This document shows, one piece after another, positions 1 through 7,080 of a DNA stretch of 52,552 bases. The translations under genes were made by a program, and so were the position numbers. Positions within the stretch are counted from its first letter, which is position 1; each line of letters opens with the position of its first letter. The stretch comes from Candidatus Krumholzibacteriota bacterium (GTDB taxonomy: Bacteria; Krumholzibacteriota; Krumholzibacteriia; JAJRXK01). A model generated the notes under the pieces. That model was not told the origin of the DNA. It saw nothing but the letters and a program-made list of their open reading frames with translations, and searched no databases. The DNA is taken from the NCBI GenBank assembly GCA_029262065.1, contig JAJDAC010000058.1, positions 1-52,552 of the forward strand, written 5' to 3'.

Positions 1-231
1 GTAGTGACGCGTCTCGCTTTCGTACTCCACGTGAGCGGTGGCAATGGTAATTCCACGTTCACGCTCTTCGGGAGCCTTGTCGATCATGTCGAAGTCGACC
101 TTGGAAGCCTGGCCCTTTGCGGCCAACGTCTTCGTGATCGCTGCCGTCAACGTCGTCTTGCCATGGTCTACGTGACCAATCGTTCCGACGTTCACATGCT
201 CTTTCGTACGCTGAAACTTCTCGCGCGCCAT
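1..231 (-). CDS. tuf: Elongation factor Tu, N-terminal part (truncated by window edge)
   Basis: The reverse strand encodes the first 77 residues of EF-Tu, the GTPase that brings aminoacyl-tRNA to the ribosome. It begins [20 protein letters not shown], followed by the P-loop GHVDHGKTT and the switch I segment [11 protein letters not shown]. The remaining roughly 320 residues lie off the left edge. The ATG at 229-231 is preceded by AGGAGG about 10 bases upstream. The gene follows four tRNA genes on the same strand, the order seen for tufB in E. coli, so co-transcription with them is likely. Identification is secure. Confidence 0.98.
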   Translation of the reverse strand, partial: MAREKFQRTKEHVNVGTIGHVDHGKTTLTAAITKTLAAKGQASKVDFDMIDKAPEERERGITIATAHVEYESETRHY

Positions 232-343
232 GGGGAAGATTTCCTCCTGCTCAAACGTTGACGTGCAGCCTTCGGCACCGCTACAAGAACACTGCCGAAA
301 CAAACGCCCGCCTAGGCCAAACACCCAAGGCGGACACGACAAG

Positions 344-365
344 GACGCCCCACGCATGGGGCGTC
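344..365 (-). other. Hairpin in the tRNA-tuf intergenic leader
   Basis: A perfect 9-bp stem (GACGCCCCA/TGGGGCGTC) with a 4-base loop lies in the 270-base spacer between tRNA-Thr(GGT) and tuf. No clear T-run follows it on the minus strand. It could be an RNA-processing or attenuation structure rather than a terminator. No function is shown. Confidence 0.5.
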
Positions 366-501
366 GCGAAAGCTATAACGAAACCCCGTTCGAAACTCCG
401 GTCGCGGCCCGCAGGCCTTCCCTGAAGTTTCGCATGCGTGGTGGGCGTGAGGATCGCCCCGCCAGGCACGGGATTCTCTATTTTTCTCTACCTATCATCG
501 C

Positions 502-577
502 TGGAGCCCACGAGCAGATTCGAACTGCTGACCGCTTGCTTACCATGCAAGTGCTCTACCGACTGAGCTACGTGGGC
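502..577 (-). tRNA. tRNA-Thr (anticodon GGT)
   Basis: The reverse strand folds as a 76-base tRNA including an encoded CCA. The acceptor stem is GCCCACG/CGTGGGC with discriminator T. The D arm reads GTAGCTCAGTCGGTAGAGC. The anticodon stem is CTTGC/GCAAG around loop ATGGTAA (anticodon GGT), and the T arm contains GTTCGAATC. It is the last of four tRNAs before tuf. Confidence 0.95.
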
Positions 578-624
578 CCTTCGTTGGTCAGACCAAAACG
601 CCTCCTCATAAGCGTTCGGTCAGT

Positions 625-700
625 TGGAGCGGGAAACGGGGTTCGAACCCGCGACCCTCAGCTTGGAAGGCTGATGCTCTACCAACTGAGCTATTCCCGC
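625..700 (-). tRNA. tRNA-Gly (anticodon TCC)
   Basis: The gene is 76 bases with encoded CCA. The acceptor stem is GCGGGAA/TTCCCGC, the anticodon stem TCAGC/GCTGA encloses loop CTTCCAA (anticodon TCC), and the T loop is GTTCGAACC. It is third in the Thr-Tyr-Gly-Thr-tuf series. Confidence 0.95.
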
Positions 701-771
701 ATTGACCTCTTTAACTCTCAAAACTCTCTTCGACCGGCGCCCTTCACGTTCATGCGCCAGGCTGCGCCGAG

Positions 772-856
772 TGGTGGGGAGGGGAGGATTCGAACCTCCG
801 AAGCGTATCGCAACAGATTTACAGTCTGCCCCCTTTGGCCACTCGGGAACCTCCCC
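772..856 (-). tRNA. tRNA-Tyr (anticodon GTA)
   Basis: This is an 85-base class II tRNA with a long variable arm and encoded CCA. The acceptor stem is GGGGAGG/CCTCCCC, the anticodon loop is CTGTAAA (GTA), and the T loop is GTTCGAATC. The long variable arm and the anticodon identify it as tyrosine tRNA. Confidence 0.95.
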
Positions 857-969
857 CACACGACGACCCGAGCGGGGCCCGGGGAAACTCAAGTGGCGCA
901 GACGCCCGTCCCCTTCCACATCCCTTACATATTGAAAGGACGAGGAGGGGGGCTATCGACTTAGCTCAA

Positions 970-1045
970 TGGAGCTGGCGAGAGGACTTGAACCCCCAAC
1001 CGTCTCATTACAAGTGAGATGCTCTACCAGTTGAGCTACGCCAGC
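970..1045 (-). tRNA. tRNA-Thr (anticodon TGT)
   Basis: The gene is 76 bases with encoded CCA. The acceptor stem is GCTGGCG/CGCCAGC, the anticodon stem TCTCA/TGAGA encloses loop CTTGTAA (anticodon TGT), and the T loop is GTTCAAGTC. It is the first gene of the tRNA-tuf operon, about 75 bases downstream of the promoter. Confidence 0.95.
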
Positions 1046-1118
1046 CCTTTAAACCTTTGAAAAACAATGACTTTGGGGCCAAACCGGTGCTTCACGGCGC
1101 TCGCGCACAGAACCGGAA

Positions 1119-1147
1119 ATATAAGAGAGAGGGTGCCAACACGTCAA
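1119..1147 (-). promoter_or_regulatory. Sigma70-type promoter of the tRNA-tuf operon
   Basis: On the minus strand the -35 TTGACG (1142-1147) and the -10 TTATAT (1119-1124) are separated by exactly 17 bases. They lie upstream of tRNA-Thr(TGT). A 6-bp inverted repeat (GGAGCG/CGCTCC, 1169-1184) sits just upstream of the -35. The promoter is predicted from sequence only. Confidence 0.75.
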
Positions 1148-1473
1148 GAGAAAACACCGGAAGGACTTGGAGCGATTGCGCTCCGCCCGACAAGTGCCCA
1201 CAAATCTGTCGCTGGTCACCAATCCGCTTCCCCGAACCCGGCCTGGACCTCGGTCGTGGCGGGTAATTCCATTCGGGGACCGCACAGGGTACTGACACAG
1301 CCGAAAGCCGCCACCCCGACGCCGCCGATCCGGGACGGGAGTTCCAATCGATCTGTTTCCAGACAGTTACCCGGGTGAACATCCACCCCCGGCTGGAGTC
1401 GGCCAAGAACAGGGGGAGACCGGGGCTCGATCACAAACAGGTCAGTCAACCCCGCCCCGGAAAGGCCAGACCC
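1148..1473. other. Intergenic region between the tRNA promoter and the protease gene
   Basis: This is the divergent spacer between the tRNA-tuf promoter and the subtilisin-like gene. It holds a short inverted repeat (1169-1184) and a GGAAAGG ribosome-binding-like stretch (about 1458-1466). I see no convincing plus-strand -35/-10 pair and no gene. Confidence 0.5.
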
Positions 1474-4392
1474 ATGCGCTCGCTATACACAGTTCTCTTC
1501 ACCGGACTCATGCTATCCCTGGCCGCCTGTGGCAGCGACACCGTCGCCCCCGGAGACCCAACCCCCCCGGTCGACACCACGCTGCCCGCCGATCCAAACG
1601 GGATCCTCATGCCGGGTGAGCCAGCCGAGCTCGTTGGCGATGCGTTGGTCTCGATGCGGCCCTCACCCGTGCCGGCGTCTGGAATCGTGGACGACATCCT
1701 GACCACTCGACTCGACGCGTGGGTCGACCCCAGCGCCACCGTGGCCGAATTGAACGCGGCACTGGAAGCCAGCGACGCCCGCATCGTCAGCATGCGCCAA
1801 GGCATTCCGCTGATCACCCTTCGCATCGACGCCGTTGCCTCTCGCACCGAGGCGCAGGCCCGCGCCGATGCCATCCAGGCGCGACCCGAGTTCCTGCTGG
1901 TGAACGTGGCCGCGGTCGCGCGAGCCGAACCCGTCCAGCTGACGACGCCGGAGTCCCAAAGCCCGAATGCAGACCCGAAGGTCGAGCCATCCACGGGCAT
2001 GCCGGGCCACCTGGAACGCCTGGGCATGAGCGCCGCCTGGCACGCCCTACCGAGAGCGACGGCCCTGAACGACAAGGTGCCGGTGCTGGTCATGGACAGT
2101 TTCTCGAACCTGAGCCCGTTGGCCGAAATTCCCGGCATGAGCTTTCCGGCCACCGCCAACGGTGGCGTATCGGCTTCGAACCACGGATGGCACGTCCTGG
2201 GAACCATTGGAGCCGACTTCGAGGGAGACGTTCCGGTGGGCGTACACCCCGCCGCGGGATCCCTTCTGGATATTGCCGCCCTCCCCATCGACGGCCTCTC
2301 GTGGGCCGAGATGCTGGGCGACCTCATGAACCACTTTCCCGCCACGGGTAAGTTCGTGATCAGCACCAGCCTGGGCTGGGCAATCGACGAAGCCTTCGCG
2401 GCCGCGAACGGTGGCAACTGGCCCACCCAAAAGCTGGTGGAAGGCGCCTCGCTAGCGTTGGCGTGGCGCATTGGCACCGCTGACCACTGGAACCGATTCA
2501 TCCACGCGACGGCCGCCGGCAACGAACTGACCTACGGCGGCAACATGACCGATGCCCGCATTGAATCACCCTGGACCATCGCCCACTTCTACGCTGACCC
2601 TCGCGACATGTTCGCGGCGGGTGCACTGAGCGCGAACCAGCAGGCCGCCCTCGATGCCCTAATGAACCTGGTGCAAACCACCTACCCCGCGGCCGCGGCC
2701 GCGCAGCCCAACGTGCTCACGGTGGGAAGCTCCGACGCCAACGGTGCGCAGAGCTACTTCTCGAACAACTTCGCTGACCTCCGGGTCGAGGGCGAAGACG
2801 TTCGCTCGACCTGCGTGGTCGCCAACGCCGACTGCGATGGTACCAGCCAACTCATGAGCGGAACGTCCATGGCCACGCCTCAGGTGGCGGGTCTGGCTGC
2901 GTGGTTGTGGAACCTCAACAACGGCCTGTCGTCGGACCAGGTACGCGATCGTCTGATCCGCAGCTACACGGCCGCCCCGGGTACCGGTCAAGCCAGCGCG
3001 AACCTGCTGACCCTTTCGGCCGACGCATCGCTGAGCAACGCCCCCGTGCGCCGAACCATCCTCGACATCGCGGGAAACTCGCCACAACCGGGAACGAACG
3101 GTCTGTTCGATGAGAACGACGTAGAGCTGTACCTCACGTTCTTTGATAGCTTCGAAGTCCAGCCACTACAACCCGGGGTCAACACACCTGATTTCTCGCG
3201 CTACGACCTGAACGGCGACAACGTTACCAGTAGCACTTCCAAGTCGGTCATGGATCTGGACGTGAACGGACTACCCGAACTGGGTATCACGAACCTGACG
3301 GTGGGAAGCACGCAGCTACAGCTGGATGAATCGTCCGTCAGTGATCTGGATTGTCTGTGCTACTACGCGTATTCGCCGCTGTACGACGGCGACGAAGCCG
3401 CTCGTGACGTATTGCTTTCGGCGAAATGCGGCGGAGATCCCGGCTCGTACATCGTCGAAATAATCGGCATGCCGGACCGCTTTCCCATTGGCGAGGCCGT
3501 GGCCATCTCCGTGAGGGCAGGACTCAACACGGGTAGCGGAATCGAGTACGCGGCCGGAGTCGAGGTCGACCTGGACATCGACAACGGCGAAGCCAGTCCC
3601 GACTTTGGCGTTACCGACGATTCCGGGTTCTTCACCACCATGGTGACCATGGACTCCGGCTACAACGAAATCACGATCGAAGCCGGCGTGGAATCCGAGA
3701 CAGCAGCCGGCGTCGCGACGGTCAGCGCTGTACGCCCCGACCAGATCGAAATCCTCTCACGCACGGTGTATCTGTCGGCCGAAGTCTTCTCGGCCTACTG
3801 CCCGGACACCGGCGTGTTATGCCCACGCGTTATCGAGAACTGGCAACCCATTGAAGACAACGGGCTGGCACCATTCGATGACTCCATCATGCAGACCGGC
3901 AGCGCGACCATGGCCGGCATGCCCCATAGCGGTCAGGCGTCGGCAAGCGCACAAACCAGTCTCGATCTGTCGGGGACCGACTTCAGCGGCATGACCTGCA
4001 CCGCAAGCGTTGACGGTGAGATCACCCTCTCCAATCCCAACATGGATATCCTTAGTTACCAAGCCCAGGCCGACGGCTGGGTGGAAGTCGAAGTGGAGTT
4101 CGTGGTCTGGGGAGAGGCCGCTTCGTTTTCGGTCTCTGGTTCGGTGGAGGCCCAGTACTACGACATCGAACTCGACGGCGATGAGACCATGTTCGTGTGC
4201 GATAGCAGCGATGCACCCTGCGGTAGCCTGAGTGGTAGCGGAAGCCTTCCCGCGGGCGAGTACGACTTCGACGTGTTCATCGAAGGCGGCGGCTTCATTT
4301 GGTGGCACGAAGACTGCCAGGATTGCGACGTCGTCTCGGGGACCGACAGTGGCGACGGCAACATCGACGTGACACTGAGTGTGCAGCACTAG
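1474..4392 (+). CDS. Subtilisin-like (S8) serine protease lipoprotein with C-terminal Ig-like/EF-hand-like regions
   Basis: The product is 972 residues. The ATG at 1474 is chosen over an in-frame start 99 bases upstream because it opens directly into a lipoprotein signal ending LAAC. A linker and a propeptide-like region (about residues 60-150) precede the S8 catalytic domain. In the catalytic domain Asp208 lies in VLVMDSF, His237 in NHGWHVLG, the oxyanion Asn350 in TAAGNE, and Ser465 in GTSMATPQVAG. Residues about 530-600 contain acidic DENDVELYL and DLNGDN segments that resemble dockerin or EF-hand calcium sites. They are followed by a beta-rich, Ig-like tail. It is probably anchored in the outer membrane and faces outward. 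The substrate is unknown. The gene stands alone, 12 bases before the oppositely oriented Fic remnant. Confidence 0.9.
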   Translation: MRSLYTVLFTGLMLSLAACGSDTVAPGDPTPPVDTTLPADPNGILMPGEPAELVGDALVSMRPSPVPASGIVDDILTTRLDAWVDPSATVAELNAALEASDARIVSMRQGIPLITLRIDAVASRTEAQARADAIQARPEFLLVNVAAVARAEPVQLTTPESQSPNADPKVEPSTGMPGHLERLGMSAAWHALPRATALNDKVPVLVMDSFSNLSPLAEIPGMSFPATANGGVSASNHGWHVLGTIGADFEGDVPVGVHPAAGSLLDIAALPIDGLSWAEMLGDLMNHFPATGKFVISTSLGWAIDEAFAAANGGNWPTQKLVEGASLALAWRIGTADHWNRFIHATAAGNELTYGGNMTDARIESPWTIAHFYADPRDMFAAGALSANQQAALDALMNLVQTTYPAAAAAQPNVLTVGSSDANGAQSYFSNNFADLRVEGEDVRSTCVVANADCDGTSQLMSGTSMATPQVAGLAAWLWNLNNGLSSDQVRDRLIRSYTAAPGTGQASANLLTLSADASLSNAPVRRTILDIAGNSPQPGTNGLFDENDVELYLTFFDSFEVQPLQPGVNTPDFSRYDLNGDNVTSSTSKSVMDLDVNGLPELGITNLTVGSTQLQLDESSVSDLDCLCYYAYSPLYDGDEAARDVLLSAKCGGDPGSYIVEIIGMPDRFPIGEAVAISVRAGLNTGSGIEYAAGVEVDLDIDNGEASPDFGVTDDSGFFTTMVTMDSGYNEITIEAGVESETAAGVATVSAVRPDQIEILSRTVYLSAEVFSAYCPDTGVLCPRVIENWQPIEDNGLAPFDDSIMQTGSATMAGMPHSGQASASAQTSLDLSGTDFSGMTCTASVDGEITLSNPNMDILSYQAQADGWVEVEVEFVVWGEAASFSVSGSVEAQYYDIELDGDETMFVCDSSDAPCGSLSGSGSLPAGEYDFDVFIEGGGFIWWHEDCQDCDVVSGTDSGDGNIDVTLSVQH

Positions 4393-4403
4393 TCCACTAT
4401 CAA

Positions 4404-4862
4404 TCATTCCAGCAGATCGGTACCAACCCGCAGCTGGTCTACGTAGCTTCGGTAAATCCAGGACCGATCGCGTTTTCTACCGGTCATCTCCTCGAGCACT
4501 CCCGCGGCTTGCACCGTCTCGATGGCGCGGCCGGCCGTGGGCTTACTCACATCGAGAAGTCTCATGACTGAAGCCACGGTGACGATCGGATGATGTGGTA
4601 GTTGCTCGAACAATCGGATCGCGGCGACCGAAGCCCTCTCATGTGCGACAACGCGCACACGATCGGCAGACAACAATTCCTCCAACACGTGCGGCGGCGG
4701 CGGCACGTAAACCGCATTGCCCGGGCGAGTTCCACCGATCCAGTTCTGCGACCGACGCACCAGCCCCCGTTGCTTGTCGGCACCACGCACTCCGCGCATC
4801 AGACGCGCATGGGTCTCGTTCAGAAGCCGCACCGACATGGGCAAGCCCGGGCCTTGCGGCAC
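4404..4862 (-). pseudogene. Remnant of a Fic-family AMP-transferase gene, catalytic core deleted
   Basis: This 152-residue reading frame matches two separate parts of Fic proteins. The first is the segment before the active site (RRSQNWIGGTRPGN, then VPPPPH). The second is the C-terminal winged helix (TGRKRDRSWIYRSYVD). The block that normally lies between them, with the HPFx[DE]GNGRxxR catalytic motif and about 150 residues, is absent, and the usual N-terminal alpha-helical part is also missing. The frame stays open, so the core was lost by an in-frame deletion. The product cannot AMPylate. It could still bind DNA through the winged helix, but a decaying gene is the simpler reading. Its 5' end stops at the padR promoter, which suggests a recombination joint there. 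Confidence 0.75.
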
Positions 4863-4865
4863 TAT

Positions 4866-4899
4866 TACGTTTGACGTACTATTACGTAGAACGTACTAA
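4866..4899 (+). promoter_or_regulatory. padR promoter with two tandem palindromic operators
   Basis: The -35 TTGACG (4871-4876) and the -10 TACTAA (4894-4899) are 17 bases apart. Overlying them are two copies of the palindrome TACGT-N3-ACGTA, at 4866-4878 (spacer TTG, covering the -35) and at 4883-4895 (spacer AGA, reaching into the -10). They are spaced 17 bp apart inside a longer direct repeat. This is the arrangement expected of an autorepressor operator, probably for the PadR protein encoded 20 bases downstream. Which protein binds here is inference. Confidence 0.7.
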
Positions 4900-4919
4900 C
4901 CCATCCCCGCGAGGACCCC

Positions 4920-5246
4920 GTGAGCCCCAGATCCGAAGATCTCGACCAGTTCGGGCGATTCACCGAACCCGCCCTGCTCATCCTGATCAGCCTGGCTGAA
5001 CGCCCCCGACACGGGTACGCCATCACCCAGGACATCGAGCAGGTCACCGGACACCGACCCGGGCCCGGCACGCTGTACGGCGCGATCGCCCGACTCGAGT
5101 CGCGTGGGTTCATCAAGCCGGCGAAGTCGGAAGGCAACCGGTCCACGTACGAATTGACGGCGCCAGGGCTGAAGGCCCTGCGCGCGCGGCTGCGCGCCAT
5201 GGAAACCGTGACGCGCCTGGGGCAGCAGCGATTGGCCGGCGCATGA
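4920..5246 (+). CDS. PadR-family transcriptional regulator
   Basis: This 108-residue protein has the PadR winged-helix fold. It contains LLILISLAERPRHGYAI, the recognition region GTLYGAIARLESRGFI, and a wing followed by STYELTAPGLKALRARL. PadR proteins usually repress a neighbouring membrane-protein or efflux operon and themselves. The start is the GTG at 4920, with GAGGA six bases upstream. The stop overlaps the next ATG by 4 bp, so the two genes are translationally coupled. The tandem palindromes over its promoter are the likely autoregulatory site. The effector is unknown. Confidence 0.92.
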   Translation: MSPRSEDLDQFGRFTEPALLILISLAERPRHGYAITQDIEQVTGHRPGPGTLYGAIARLESRGFIKPAKSEGNRSTYELTAPGLKALRARLRAMETVTRLGQQRLAGA

Positions 5247-5761
5247 AGTGGATCCTGAGGCTCTATCCACCGAGCTGGCAGCGAAGGTACCGCGAAGAGG
5301 TTGCGGCCCATCTCGACCAGGAGGGCCCCGCCCGGCTGCGAACCACGATCGACCTGGCCGCCGGCGCCGCCGATGCGTGGCTGAACCCCGATTCCATCCC
5401 CCCGACCGAAGCAAGTCCCCCCACCGAACTCAACCGAAGGACGAACCCCATGCAACTGGCCTGCTCACGAAGCGATATCCTGGATATCTCGAAGTCCGAT
5501 GCGATACGAAGCGGCGGCCTGATGATTGGTACGTCGCTGGTCCTGACCGTGATCGGCGTGGCGCTGGCCAAGACGTACGGGGATCACATCCTGATCGAGG
5601 CGCTGCTCCACTCGGCGTTCTTCATTGCGCTATTGGTTTCGTCCCCGTACACCTACCTCCGGCCCTATTCCCGCACCGCCCGCATTGCGCTGGTAACCGC
5701 CGGTTCGGTGGCCTGGTACGGATTCTTCCTGGGAGTCGCGCTGGTTGGTGCCCGCGTCTGA
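5243..5761 (+). CDS. PadR-linked small membrane protein
   Basis: This 172-residue protein begins MKWILRLYPPSWQRRYREE, the N-terminal signature of short membrane proteins that commonly follow padR genes. An amphipathic start and a cytoplasmic linker (residues 1-88) precede three predicted transmembrane helices at about 90-109, 119-139 and 146-170. The ATG overlaps the padR stop by 4 bp, so it is in the same operon and presumably under PadR control. The biochemical function is not known for the family. Envelope stress or drug response is a guess from context. Confidence 0.8.
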   Translation: MKWILRLYPPSWQRRYREEVAAHLDQEGPARLRTTIDLAAGAADAWLNPDSIPPTEASPPTELNRRTNPMQLACSRSDILDISKSDAIRSGGLMIGTSLVLTVIGVALAKTYGDHILIEALLHSAFFIALLVSSPYTYLRPYSRTARIALVTAGSVAWYGFFLGVALVGARV

Positions 5762-5807
5762 TCGAACTGGGTTCTCAGGACTTCAAGCGGGAAGTAGACT
5801 GGGTTCC

Positions 5808-7013
5808 ATGTCCAGACTGTTGATCCTAGCTGCCCTTCTCACCGCCTGCGCCGAGACACCGGCGGAGTTCACCGAGATCGAATCCCCCGCTGGCCCCGGC
5901 AGCGGCGAGCCAAGCCTCTTCGTGGCCAACGACGGCACCACTTTCCTTTCGTGGGTCGAGAGTTCCGATGAAGGCCATGCCCTTCGTTTCTCGACGCTCG
6001 CCAAGGGCCGTTGGAACGATCCGCGCACCATTGCCAGTGGCCGCGACTGGTTCGTCAACTGGGCCGACGTGCCCTCGCTGATCGCACTGAACGATGGCAC
6101 CTTGGTCGCGCACTGGCTGGTAGAGAACGGCCCCGACACGTACGCCTACGAAATACGCATTTCGTTCTCCCACGACCTGGGAATCACGTGGTCGAAGCCC
6201 CAGGTTCTCCATCAGGATGGAACCCAAACCGAACACGGCTTCGTCACCCTGATGCCGTGGCAAGACGACGAACTGATGGCCGTGTGGCTTGACGGTCGCC
6301 AGTATGCTGCGCACCAGAATGAATCCGGCGCCACGATCCAACCAACCGAGGAAATGACTCTACGCGCCGCCCGGCTCACGCGGTCGGGCCAACGAATCGA
6401 AGAAAGTGTACTCGACACCCGCGTCTGCGATTGCTGCCCCACGACTGCAACCCTGACCGCCGACGGGATCGTGGCCGCGTACCGCGACCGCAGCCCCAAA
6501 GAGATTCGCGACATCGGCATCGCACGCTACACCGACGGTAGCTGGGGCGAGCCAACGGTGCCGGTTCCCGACCACTGGGAAGTCGGCGGTTGCCCGGTCA
6601 ACGGGCCCGCCCTACATGCGCGGAAGAACGTGGTCGCGTTGGCGTGGTTCACCGCGGCCAACAACGAAGCCCGCGTGAAACTCGCGATTTCCACCGACGG
6701 GGGCGCCACGTTTGGAGACGCCATCGTTGTCGACGACGGCGATCCCGAAGGACGCGTGGACGTGGTGGTGCTGGACGACCTGGTTCTGGTGAGCTGGCTC
6801 GAACTGGTACAGGACAGCGCCGAAGTCCGGCTACGCGCGGTGACGCTTGAAGGCGAACTACAACCATCGAGCCTTGTGACACAGTCGAGCAGTGAGCGAG
6901 CCAGCGGGTTTCCGCGAATGGTCTGGGATGGTCAACGCGTGATCTTCGCCTGGACCGTCGCCGGTGAACCGTCGGCCGTGCGCACCGCGATCATGCAACG
7001 ACCCACTCGCTGA
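5808..7013 (+). CDS. BNR/sialidase-type beta-propeller lipoprotein
   Basis: The product is 401 residues. The ATG at 5808 opens into a short lipoprotein signal ending LLTACAET, so I prefer it to the upstream in-frame start at 5745. The body has repeated beta-propeller blades of the sialidase/BNR type, with Asp-box-like segments such as ISFSHDLGITWSKP and AISTDGGATFGD. A cysteine cluster VCDCCPTTA is typical of one exo-sialidase-like family. A true sialidase arginine triad and catalytic Tyr/Glu pair cannot be confirmed by eye, so glycosidase activity is uncertain. It is probably exported and membrane anchored. It ends at a strong hairpin shared with the convergent gene. Confidence 0.75.
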   Translation: MSRLLILAALLTACAETPAEFTEIESPAGPGSGEPSLFVANDGTTFLSWVESSDEGHALRFSTLAKGRWNDPRTIASGRDWFVNWADVPSLIALNDGTLVAHWLVENGPDTYAYEIRISFSHDLGITWSKPQVLHQDGTQTEHGFVTLMPWQDDELMAVWLDGRQYAAHQNESGATIQPTEEMTLRAARLTRSGQRIEESVLDTRVCDCCPTTATLTADGIVAAYRDRSPKEIRDIGIARYTDGSWGEPTVPVPDHWEVGGCPVNGPALHARKNVVALAWFTAANNEARVKLAISTDGGATFGDAIVVDDGDPEGRVDVVVLDDLVLVSWLELVQDSAEVRLRAVTLEGELQPSSLVTQSSSERASGFPRMVWDGQRVIFAWTVAGEPSAVRTAIMQRPTR

Positions 7014-7022
7014 CAAGAAAAA

Positions 7023-7052
7023 CGGGGGCACGTCGAGTACGACGTGCCCCCG
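7023..7052 (-). terminator. Intrinsic terminator between convergent genes
   Basis: A perfect 13-bp stem (C GGGGGCACGTCG / CGACGTGCCCCC G) has an AGTA loop. On the minus strand it is followed by TTTTTCTTG, a proper U-run, so it ends the large surface-protein transcript. On the plus strand it may also stop the BNR gene, although without a T-run. Confidence 0.85.
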
Positions 7053-7080
7053 GCTTGGCCAGGGCCAAGTTACTGATCCA

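Noticed and set aside
230-964. Plus-strand frame of 244 codons at the left end
   Set aside because: It runs across tRNA genes and the tuf leader in antisense. The translation contains tRNA-derived segments, so it is not a gene.
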